Shown: piece by piece, positions 6,521 through 12,371 of the stretch
Numbering within the stretch: position 1 is the stretch's first letter
Layout: every line of letters starts with the position of its first letter
Source: Actinomycetota bacterium
GTDB lineage: Bacteria > Actinomycetota > Actinomycetes > Propionibacteriales > Propionibacteriaceae
Assembly (NCBI GenBank): GCA_016213595.1
Contig: JACRAA010000472.1
Coordinates: 1 to 14,320 of the forward strand
DNA: 14,320 nt
Reading direction: 5' to 3'
Position numbers and translations under genes: made by a program
Notes under the pieces: generated by a model
What the model was told of the DNA's origin: nothing
What the model saw: only the letters and a program-made list of their open reading frames with translations
The model's database searches: none

Positions 6521-6718
6521 TCAGCCGGCCTGGAAGAAGGAGTGCTTCAGGTAGGCGTCGACCGCCGCCTGGGGCACGCGGAAGGTTCGCCCGAACCGTA
6601 CAGCCTCGAGCTCCCCGGAGTGGATCAGCCGGTACACGCTCATCTTGGACACCCGCAGCAGCGTGGCCACCTCGGCCACGGTGAGCAGGTTCAGCCCAGC
6701 GCCTGTCGGCTGCGTCAT
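6521..6718 (-). CDS. BldC/excisionase-fold helix-turn-helix DNA-binding protein
   Basis: A 65-residue protein that is almost entirely a winged MerR/excisionase-type HTH (HTH_17): LLTVAEVATLLRVSKMSVYR is the helix-turn-helix (about residues 11-30), LIHSGELEAVRFGRTFRVPQ is the wing (31-50), then a short helix and the ending YLKHSFFQAG. It strongly resembles the mycobacterial Rv0500A protein that lies directly before bS22, and more distantly BldC. It probably acts as a small DNA-binding regulator; targets are unknown. The start is placed at ATG 6718 rather than GTG 6736, because AGGAGG at 6727-6732 lies eight bases before the ATG and would fall inside the longer reading. Confidence 0.9.
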   Translation of the reverse strand: MTQPTGAGLNLLTVAEVATLLRVSKMSVYRLIHSGELEAVRFGRTFRVPQAAVDAYLKHSFFQAG

Positions 6719-6726
6719 CTCTCGAT

Positions 6727-6732
6727 CCTCCT
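6727..6732 (-). promoter_or_regulatory. Ribosome-binding site deciding the HTH gene start
   Basis: AGGAGG lies eight bases before ATG 6718. It overlaps codons 2-4 of the longer GTG (6736) reading, which makes that earlier start unlikely. Confidence 0.75.
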
Positions 6733-6805
6733 GCACGTCCGCTTCCCCCGGTACCCCCGGCGGGCGCGCTTTCGCAGGAAGCCTAACGGGAACCTGAGAA
6801 GAGGA

Positions 6806-7483
6806 CTACGCGGATGAGAGATCCGTACGGATCCAGCGCAGCCCCCAGGCGTACATGGCGATCGCAGCCGCTGCTCCGGCGTTGATCGAGCGCGTCGAGC
6901 CGTCCTGGCGGATGGCCACGAGGTACGTACAGGCGGCGACGGCCTCGTCGGTGAGCCCCGGTCCCTCGGACCCGAACAGGAGGCACACCGACTCCGGCAG
7001 TGCCGTGGTCTCGAGGGGCAGGGATCCCGGCAGGTTGTCGACGCCGACGACCGGGATGCCGCGCTCGGCGAACCACGCCGCCAGGTCGGCGACCGACGCA
7101 TGGTGGTACACGTGCAGGTAGCGGTCGGTGACGAGTGCGCCCCGCTTGTTCCAGCGGCGCCTGCCGAGGATGTGCACGCCGGCCACGTTGAACGCGTTCG
7201 CCGTACGGACGATGGAGCCGATGTTGAAGTCGTGCTCCCAGTTCTGGATGGCGACGTGCAGGGGCCGGCGCCGCAGGTCGAGGTCGGCGACGATGGCCTC
7301 GACGGTCCAGTACCGGTAGCGGTCGACCACGTTCCGGCGGTCCCCGTGAGCGAGAAGCTCCTTGTCGTACCGTTCGTCCTGCGGCCAGGGAAGCGGATGC
7401 GGTCCCACCCCCACGCTCGGCGCGTACTCCTCGTACGGGGCGTCGCCGGGCGGCTGCGCGCCCTCGGCTCCCGGGGGGGTCAT
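6806..7483 (-). CDS. TrmH/SpoU-family RNA 2'-O-methyltransferase
   Basis: A 225-residue SPOUT-fold, SAM-dependent RNA ribose methyltransferase. After a Pro/Gly-rich and charged N-terminal stretch (1-70) come the three SpoU motifs. Motif 1 is FNIGSIVRTANAFNVAGVHI (about 86-105), with the catalytic-region Asn and Arg. Motif 2 is CLLFGSEGPGLTDEAV (about 167-182). Motif 3 is STRSINAGAAAAIAMYAW (about 197-214). These form the knotted SAM-binding core. The RNA target (tRNA or rRNA) cannot be read from sequence. The open frame extends far upstream to 8164, but that part is antisense to dedA. ATG 7483 begins the recognisable protein. There is no ribosome-binding site; TACCGT lies seven bases upstream, so a leaderless mRNA is likely. 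Confidence 0.92.
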   Translation of the reverse strand: MTPPGAEGAQPPGDAPYEEYAPSVGVGPHPLPWPQDERYDKELLAHGDRRNVVDRYRYWTVEAIVADLDLRRRPLHVAIQNWEHDFNIGSIVRTANAFNVAGVHILGRRRWNKRGALVTDRYLHVYHHASVADLAAWFAERGIPVVGVDNLPGSLPLETTALPESVCLLFGSEGPGLTDEAVAACTYLVAIRQDGSTRSINAGAAAAIAMYAWGLRWIRTDLSSA

Positions 7484-7490
7484 GGGCCAA

Positions 7491-7500
7491 ACGGTACTCT
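7491..7500. promoter_or_regulatory. Candidate bidirectional leaderless promoter (trmH-like/dedA)
   Basis: Only 24 bp (7484-7507) separate the ATG of the methyltransferase (minus) and the GTG of DedA (plus). ACGGTACTCT holds two opposed TANNNT hexamers sharing the central TA: TACCGT on the minus strand (7496-7491) and TACTCT on the plus strand (7495-7500). Each is followed by exactly seven bases and then the start codon, so both transcripts would begin at or next to their start codon. Neither gene has a ribosome-binding site. Convincing -35 hexamers are not visible. Confidence 0.5.
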
Positions 7501-7507
7501 GGCGTTC

Positions 7508-8227
7508 GTGTCCTCCCTCGCGACCCTCGCCATGACCGCGCTCGCGCTGCCCTCGTGGCTCGACCCGGCAGCCCTCATCCACCTGCTGGGGAACTGGTGG
7601 CTGTGGGGGGTTGCGTTCATCATCTTCGCCGAGTGCGGGCTGTTCTCGGTCCTGCCCGGCGACTCCTTGCTGTTCACGGTCGGCCTCTTCGCGGCGGACA
7701 GCACGATCTCGTTCGGCAGCAAGCCTGCGACTCTCGGCGTCGTCTTCGTGGTGCTGACGATCGCGGCCGTGCTCGGGAACGTCGTGGGCTACTGGATCGG
7801 GTACGTCATCGGCCCGCCCCTGTTCAAGCCGCGCACGAGCTGGGTCGGTCGCAAGCTGTTCGCGCCGCAGTACGTGACGAAGACGCACGAGTTCTTCGAC
7901 CGGTACGGCTCGCGCGCCTTGATCCTCGCCCGGTTCGTGCCGCTCGTACGGACTTTCGTCACCCTCGTCGCCGGCGTCGGCCGGATGAGCTTCCGGCGCT
8001 TCATCGCGTACACGGCCATCGGCGGGGTCGTCTGGGTCGCGCTCGTGACGCTGCTCGGCTTCTTCCTCGGCAACATCCGCTTCGTGCGCACGAACATCGA
8101 CCTCGTGCTCGTCGTGATCGTTCTCGTGTCGCTGCTGCCGATGGGCCTCGAGTACCTCAGGCACCGCCGCGCGGCCAAGAAGACGAAGGCCACCGCGGCT
8201 GCCGCCGAAGAGGCCGATCCTGCCTGA
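7508..8227 (+). CDS. DedA/VTT family membrane protein
   Basis: A 239-residue integral membrane protein of the DedA family, members of which move undecaprenyl phosphate or other lipids across the membrane. The N-terminal IIFAECGLFSVLPGDSLLF is the re-entrant helix with the conserved acidic residue (Glu42) and Pro-Gly. NVVGYWIGYVIGPPLF is the second conserved segment. ILARFVPLVRTFVTLVAGVG (139-158) is the signature Arg/Pro re-entrant loop, followed by MSFRRFIAYTAIGGVVWV. Two helices end the protein with a Lys/Ala/Glu-rich tail. The start is GTG 7508 at the mapped leaderless position; ATG 7532 is the alternative. The gene is divergent from the SPOUT methyltransferase and convergent with the HemC-HemD fusion. 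Confidence 0.93.
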   Translation: MSSLATLAMTALALPSWLDPAALIHLLGNWWLWGVAFIIFAECGLFSVLPGDSLLFTVGLFAADSTISFGSKPATLGVVFVVLTIAAVLGNVVGYWIGYVIGPPLFKPRTSWVGRKLFAPQYVTKTHEFFDRYGSRALILARFVPLVRTFVTLVAGVGRMSFRRFIAYTAIGGVVWVALVTLLGFFLGNIRFVRTNIDLVLVVIVLVSLLPMGLEYLRHRRAAKKTKATAAAAEEADPA

Positions 8228-8288
8228 CCTCGCTGGTCACCATCGCCGCACCCGTGACGGCGCCCGGCGTCCGGTCACTCTCCGTCCG

Positions 8289-8328
8289 CTCAGTGAGGCT
8301 TCTCAGTGAGGCTTGCTCAGTGAGCCTT
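8289..8328. repeat. Three 13-bp units spanning the HemC-HemD stop codon
   Basis: CTCAGTGAGGCTT is repeated at 8289-8301 and 8302-8314. After one base, it recurs with a single change (CTCAGTGAGCCTT) at 8316-8328. The third copy contains the stop codon and last codons of the HemC-HemD fusion; the other two are exact downstream duplications of that gene end. Each unit carries the dyad CTCA-N-TGAG. The remainder of the 8228-8316 convergent gap shows no clear terminator. Confidence 0.85.
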
Positions 8329-9987
8329 CTCCACCGATGACGCGGGCACGAGCCCTTCCAGCGCCGCCGCGGCGATCGCCGAGGGCTTCGCGGACGGGGA
8401 GACAGCGTCGACATGAAGTCCGAGCGCGCTCGCGTCCCGAGCCGGGATGCGCCCGACGCAGACCACCCGTACCTCCTTGGGCGGCACGCCGAACAGCTCC
8501 TCGATCGCCTGCGCCGCGCTTCGCGAGGTGACGACGACCGCCTCCGGCCAGCCCGACTCCAGCGCCTTCTCGTGCTCGGCCGTCGGCTCCGCGGTCACCC
8601 GCTCGTACACGGGGAGCTCCTCCGCCTCCCAGCCCAGGTCACGCAGTCCCTCTGCCAGGAGGGGCGAGGCGTTCGCTGAGCCCGGCAGCAGCGCCAGGGG
8701 AACGTGGTCAGTCTCGGGCGCCTGCGGCCACACGCTGAGCAGGTTCCCGACGGAGGCATCGAGGGACGGCAGCATGTCGACCGTCACAGAAGCCGCCACC
8801 AGGGCTGCGCTCGTGGTCGCGCCGAACGCGGCGACGGGCGTGCCGGCGAGGATCTCCGCGAGGCTCGTCCTGCGCTCCTGAGCGCGCTGCTCGAGCAGCG
8901 TCACCGCCTCCGCACTCGTCATGCCCACGCGGTCGGCGGTCGGCAGCCGGTCCAGGACGGCGTCGAGGACGGCGTCCGGGGCGGGGATGGTGCGCGTCAG
9001 GGTGACCACGACGGGGTCCCCGCCCGCCCGGGTGATGGCGCCAGCCAGGATGGGGTCGATCTCGTCGTTGATGCGCTGGACGAGCACCCGCGGCCGCCGC
9101 GTCCGTGCCGGCTTGGCCAGGATGTGCTGCGGCAGGGCAGCGGCGCCCGTATCGAGGAGCTCATGGGCCACCTTGACACCGAGCCGCTGAGCCGCAGCCA
9201 GGTTCGCTTCCATGTCGTCGTCGTTGTCCATGTCGTCGATGGTGACCGTACGGATGCGGCGCAGGTCGTGCGCGTGGTCGGGACCGACAACGATCGCGCT
9301 CAGCTCCAGCCGCGTCCGTACGTCGCCGGTCTCGAGGAGCCGCGCCAGCGCACCGAGCGGTGCCTTCGTGACCCCCACGATCTCCGCCTGCAGCGACCGC
9401 TCAGCCGTCGCCACCAGCCTCGTACAGGCATGGTCGATCCGGCGCAGGGCCTTGGTGACCGCCTTCGGCGCGTCCTCACGCACCTCGACGACGAGGACGC
9501 CCTGGCAAGGTGTGGGCAGCATGACCGAGGGGTCGAACACCTCCGTCACCGACTCGAGCCGGCCCTCGCGGCTGAGGACCGCCCACGCGAGCACGGTGGC
9601 GTCGAACTCCCCCTCCTCGACCCGCTGCAACCGGCTCTCGATGGGGCCGCGGATGCCGACGATCGTGAGGTCCGGGCGGGCCGCCAGCAGCTGGGCCCGG
9701 CGCAGCGGCGAGCTCAAGGCGACGCGGGCCCCCTCCGGGAGCGTCGCGAGTGTCCAGCCGTTGCGGGCGCAGAGGGCCTCGCGCGGGTCGAGACGCTTGA
9801 CGTACGCACCGAAGCGGAGACCGGGCACGGGATCTGTCGGCAGGTCCTTGAGCATGTGGACCGCGACGTCGCAGCGCCCGGCGAGCAGAGCCTGTCGCAG
9901 GGCGTTCGTCATGACCTGCCCACCCGCGAAGGCCGACGGGTCGCCGCCCTCGTGGCCGACCTCGACGAGCTCGTAGCCCTCGTGCAC
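8317..9987 (-). CDS. hemC-hemD: HemC-like / uroporphyrinogen-III synthase fusion lacking the cofactor cysteine
   Basis: Coordinates use the first conventional start (GTG 9987, 556 residues), but the coding frame clearly begins about 90-100 bases further upstream (see next entry). Residues 1-290 resemble hydroxymethylbilane synthase: CDVAVHMLKDLPTD (Lys47, Asp48 at the catalytic Lys/Asp), SSPLRRAQL (Arg96/97), GIRGPIESRLQRVEEGEFDA, TPCQGVLVVEVR and CTRLVATAERSLQAEI. Where the family has GGCQVPIG, with the cysteine that binds the dipyrromethane cofactor, this protein has GVTKAPLG, Thr207 replacing Cys. Residues ~298-550 are HemD-like: RVLVQRINDE, AVVVTSRSAAQAI and VVCVGRIPARDASALGLHVD. HemC-HemD fusions are known, but without the cysteine normal deaminase activity is doubtful. 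It may be a pseudoenzyme, a repurposed protein or a gene in decay. It follows lemA on the same strand. Confidence 0.85.
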   Translation of the reverse strand: MHEGYELVEVGHEGGDPSAFAGGQVMTNALRQALLAGRCDVAVHMLKDLPTDPVPGLRFGAYVKRLDPREALCARNGWTLATLPEGARVALSSPLRRAQLLAARPDLTIVGIRGPIESRLQRVEEGEFDATVLAWAVLSREGRLESVTEVFDPSVMLPTPCQGVLVVEVREDAPKAVTKALRRIDHACTRLVATAERSLQAEIVGVTKAPLGALARLLETGDVRTRLELSAIVVGPDHAHDLRRIRTVTIDDMDNDDDMEANLAAAQRLGVKVAHELLDTGAAALPQHILAKPARTRRPRVLVQRINDEIDPILAGAITRAGGDPVVVTLTRTIPAPDAVLDAVLDRLPTADRVGMTSAEAVTLLEQRAQERRTSLAEILAGTPVAAFGATTSAALVAASVTVDMLPSLDASVGNLLSVWPQAPETDHVPLALLPGSANASPLLAEGLRDLGWEAEELPVYERVTAEPTAEHEKALESGWPEAVVVTSRSAAQAIEELFGVPPKEVRVVCVGRIPARDASALGLHVDAVSPSAKPSAIAAAALEGLVPASSVEKAH

Positions 9988-10107
9988 ACCGGCGCCTACG
10001 AGAAGGTCGGCGACCTGGGTGGCCTGGGACAGAGCGAGGGCAGACGCGCGCGTGCCGACTCGTACAGGCTCGGCAAGTGAGAACGTATCCGTGGTGGATG
10101 CTCCAAT
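9988..10107 (-). other. In-frame HemC N-terminus with no conventional start codon
   Basis: The frame of the HemC-like gene stays open upstream of GTG 9987 and encodes the family's N-terminal strand and helix, VRVGTRASALALSQATQVAD (compare RIGTRxSxLAL in HemC, including the active-site Arg). Between this motif and the lemA stop (10128-10130) there is no in-frame ATG, GTG or TTG. Candidates are ATT 10107, ACG 10092 (GGAG eight bases upstream) and CTG 10131. So the gene uses a rare start, or a start has been lost by mutation, or there is a base error. Starting at 9987 would remove the first beta strand of the fold. Confidence 0.7.
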
Positions 10108-10127
10108 CGGCGGCGGTCCGGAGTGGC

Positions 10128-10958
10128 TCAGGACTGCGGCGGCGTGTACCCAGGGGTCTGAGGCGGGTACGGCGGGACTGCCGTACCGTACCCGGGGGCC
10201 TGTTGGGGCGTCGCGGGCGGGGTTGCCTGTACCGGCTCCGCCTCAGGGGCTGCCTGGTATCCGAACGCCTGACCGGACTGTGTCGGCTCGGCGGCGGGCG
10301 GGAGCGCGTCCTGCGTCCCCGACCTCGCCGAGAAGTTGGGCGTCTCGAAGGCGACGCCCACCGCTGGTGCTGCGGGCGTGGCGTCGAAGCTCACCTTGGG
10401 CGCCTGGCGGACCTGGGCGTCGTTGACCTCGAAGTACGTGGCCCGCTGGAACTTGCCGAAGCCGGCGATGAGGCTCGTGGGGAACGACTCGATGCGCGTG
10501 TTGTAGTTGCGGACGTTCGCGTTGTAGTAGCGGCGGCCGTTGGCGATCCGGTCCTCGGTGTCGGCGAGCTGGCGCTGCAGCTCGACGAAGCTCGTGTTGG
10601 CCTTGAGGTCGGGGTAGGCCTCGACCGTCACGAGCAGCTGGCGGATGGCTCCGGTCAGCTGCTCCTCGACGCCCGCCCTCTGCTCGGACGGTGCTCCGCT
10701 GGCCATGCCTGCGGCCTGGTTGCGCAGCCGGACGACGTCCTCGAGCGTGCCGCTCTCGTGCTTCGCGTAGCCCTTCACGGTCTCGACGAGGTTGGGGATG
10801 AGGTCGTAGCGCCGGTTGAGCTCGACGTCGACCTGTCGCCACGACTCCTCGACGAGGTTCCTCATGCGGACGAGGCTGTTGTACGCACCGATGCCGTACA
10901 GGACAGCACCGACGACGAGCAGGATCAGCAGGACGAGGACCACCCAGAACGCGGTCAT
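10128..10958 (-). CDS. lemA: LemA family membrane-anchored protein
   Basis: A 276-residue protein. An N-terminal membrane helix (FWVVLVLLILLVVGAVLYGI, 4-23) leads into the LemA helical domain: YNSLVRMRNLVEESWRQVDV, ELNRRYDLIPNLVETVKGYA, then AYPDLKANTSFVELQRQLAD with the RIANGRRYYNANVRNYNTRI segment and FPTSLIAGFGKF. The domain ends near residue 190, the usual length of the family. A ~85-residue Pro/Gln/Ala/Gly-rich tail follows (APGYGTAVPPYPPQTPGYTP), which is an extra, probably disordered extension. The function of LemA proteins is poorly defined; they are membrane-linked and often found near proteases or surface proteins. The start is ATG 10958, because GGAGGT at 10963-10968 is its ribosome-binding site and overlaps the alternative GTG 10970. 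Confidence 0.93.
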   Translation of the reverse strand: MTAFWVVLVLLILLVVGAVLYGIGAYNSLVRMRNLVEESWRQVDVELNRRYDLIPNLVETVKGYAKHESGTLEDVVRLRNQAAGMASGAPSEQRAGVEEQLTGAIRQLLVTVEAYPDLKANTSFVELQRQLADTEDRIANGRRYYNANVRNYNTRIESFPTSLIAGFGKFQRATYFEVNDAQVRQAPKVSFDATPAAPAVGVAFETPNFSARSGTQDALPPAAEPTQSGQAFGYQAAPEAEPVQATPPATPQQAPGYGTAVPPYPPQTPGYTPPQS

Positions 10959-10962
10959 GTCA

Positions 10963-10968
10963 ACCTCC
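10963..10968 (-). promoter_or_regulatory. Ribosome-binding site deciding the lemA start
   Basis: GGAGGT sits four bases (TGAC) ahead of ATG 10958 and overlaps the alternative GTG 10970, which itself has no ribosome-binding site. Confidence 0.7.
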
Positions 10969-10975
10969 ACGATTG

Positions 10976-11009
10976 TCGGGTTCGAACACCCGAGGACTCA
11001 GCCAGCCTA
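10976..11009 (-). promoter_or_regulatory. Candidate lemA promoter and leader hairpin
   Basis: On the minus strand, TAGGCT (11009-11004) is a good actinobacterial -10, predicting transcription from about 10997 and a ~40-base leader. Inside that leader, 10976-10993 forms a perfect six-base inverted repeat, TCGGGT-GTTCGA-ACCCGA on the minus strand, just before the ribosome-binding site. No clear -35 is seen. The hairpin resembles a tRNA T-arm, but no tRNA surrounds it. Confidence 0.4.
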
Positions 11010-11071
11010 GCCGAGCGGGTGGTCGCCCACGAGGGTTGCCGGAGTCGGGGCCAGCGGGAGCCGTGGTGGCA

Positions 11072-11854
11072 CTACTTCCTCGTCGTCTGCACGAGGTGGC
11101 CGAAGCCGACGGACCGGTCGGGCGAGCGGAACAGGTCCTGGCAGGTCGTCAGCGTGATGAGTGCCTGGGAGGGCTTCACCCCCGTCTTGCCCGGCACCGG
11201 GTCGAGGACCCACGTGTCGACGTCCTTGACCGTCAGCTTCGACGGGGACTCGTCGATCTGGTACGTGAAGATGTACGACTTCGTCTCGACGACCACCTTG
11301 TCGCCGGGCTGGAGCTCCAGCAGCCGCGCGAACGGCTCCCCGTGCGTCACCCGATTGCCCGCGATCGCGAAGTTGCCGAGCTGGCCGGGCTGCTGGGTGC
11401 TCTGGTACCAGCCCACGCCGCGGGCCAGCGCATAGTCGCTCGTCCCGACGAGGATCGGCACCTTGTAGTCGGGCCCGAACCGCGGGATGGTGAGGATCGC
11501 CATGGCCTTGTCGAGCTGGGCCTGGCTGTACGTGGTGGCGCTCGCCGGCGAGGCCGAGGCTGCGGGGACACTGGCGCTCGTCGATGCGGACGGCTCCTGC
11601 GACTGGGTGCCGTCCGTGGTGTTCCACTGCCGCTCCAGCTGCGAGACCTCGCTTCTCGCCGCGTCACGCGACGGGGCGTTCGTCCCGAAGTACTCGTACC
11701 CCATCCAGCCGAGCAGGCCGACGGCGATCGCGATCAGGAGGAGCCCGGTCACGGTGAGGATGCTCGGTCGCCCGCGGCGACGATGAGCCTCCGCTTGCCC
11801 TGTGGCGCCGGCCTCGGTCGCGTCGGCGGTCCGCCTCGGGTCCTCAGAAGTCAC
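11072..11854 (-). CDS. Class E-type sortase with Asn at the catalytic His position
   Basis: A 260-residue membrane-anchored sortase. The order is a cytoplasmic basic N-terminus, a membrane helix (about 32-56), a Ser/Ala/Thr/Pro-rich linker (83-108) and a sortase barrel from ITIPRFG-like LTIPRFGPDYKVPIL onward. LITLTTCQDLF carries the nucleophile Cys238, and SPDRSVGFGHL supplies the likely catalytic Arg247. GNFAIAGNRVTHGEPFARL aligns with the family's AGHR segment, but the catalytic histidine is Asn167 (codon AAT); a His remains at 171. Sortases attach sorting-signal proteins to the cell wall; class E enzymes usually prefer LAxTG. No substrate gene is seen in the window. The start is GTG with no ribosome-binding site; CACAAT lies six bases upstream, so the mRNA may be leaderless. 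The activity is doubtful if the alignment holds. Confidence 0.88.
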   Translation of the reverse strand: MTSEDPRRTADATEAGATGQAEAHRRRGRPSILTVTGLLLIAIAVGLLGWMGYEYFGTNAPSRDAARSEVSQLERQWNTTDGTQSQEPSASTSASVPAASASPASATTYSQAQLDKAMAILTIPRFGPDYKVPILVGTSDYALARGVGWYQSTQQPGQLGNFAIAGNRVTHGEPFARLLELQPGDKVVVETKSYIFTYQIDESPSKLTVKDVDTWVLDPVPGKTGVKPSQALITLTTCQDLFRSPDRSVGFGHLVQTTRK

Positions 11855-11911
11855 GGGACCATTGTGACCGATCCCGGCGGGGGCCCTTCCGACGCCCGCT
11901 CGGCGACGTCG

Positions 11912-12322
11912 TCACGGCAGGACCGAGTCGCCGATGGGGCTGGGGTTGTAGGCGACCTCCCACCGGTAGCCGTCAGGGTCGGCGAAGTAGCCCGAGCAGC
12001 CGCCCCAGTCCCGTCGCACAGCCGTCGTCACACTCGTCGCGCCCGCCGTCCGCGCACTGTCGAGCACCTCGTCCACGCCCTCCGGACGGGGCATGTTGTG
12101 AGCGAGAGTGATCGGAGCCCGGCCCAGCACCGGCTCGTACCCGACCTCCTCGGTGAATGCCCCGACATCCCACAGGCTGAGGACGACCTTGTCGGCGACC
12201 GGGAACATGAGGACCGCCGGGTCCTCCAGGACCGGTTCCCAGCCGAGCCCGTCGCAGTAGAAGGCACGGGACTTCTGGAGGTCCCTCACGGCGAGGGTGA
12301 TGAAGCTGACACGTCTGTCCAT
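11912..12322 (-). CDS. VOC/glyoxalase superfamily protein
   Basis: A 136-residue vicinal-oxygen-chelate fold protein made of two beta-alpha-beta-beta-beta modules. VSFITLAVRDLQKSRAFYCDGLGWEP opens the first module with the common 'D-x-x-x-S-x-x-FY' pattern. APITLAHNM begins the second, and GGCSGYFADPDGYRWEVAYNP closes it with the metal-site Glu (Glu122) in the 'DPDGxxxE' signature. His at HNM (75) may be another ligand. Members include dioxygenases, glyoxalase-like enzymes and resistance proteins; the substrate cannot be read. ATG 12322 is preferred over ATG 12331, because AGGA stands eight bases before it. It lies between the sortase and the spermidine-synthase-like gene on the same strand, with 49-57 bp gaps. 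Confidence 0.88.
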   Translation of the reverse strand: MDRRVSFITLAVRDLQKSRAFYCDGLGWEPVLEDPAVLMFPVADKVVLSLWDVGAFTEEVGYEPVLGRAPITLAHNMPRPEGVDEVLDSARTAGATSVTTAVRRDWGGCSGYFADPDGYRWEVAYNPSPIGDSVLP

Positions 12323-12371
12323 GGCGCCCATCCTGGCAGCGGCCACGGACAGCCGCGGCAGCCGCCAGGCG

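Noticed and set aside
6501..6525. Terminator after the HTH gene (GCTGAG/CTCAGC with a nearby TTTT)
   Set aside because: The stem overlaps the stop codon, the loop is long, and the T-run is nine bases away, so it is not a convincing intrinsic terminator.
7484..8164. Upstream extension of the SPOUT methyltransferase frame
   Set aside because: It is antisense to dedA and reads as low-complexity charged sequence; the conserved protein begins at 7483.
10976..10993. tRNA suggested by a T-arm-like TTCGAA hairpin
   Set aside because: No acceptor, D-arm or anticodon stem can be found around it on either strand, and one side is lemA coding sequence.
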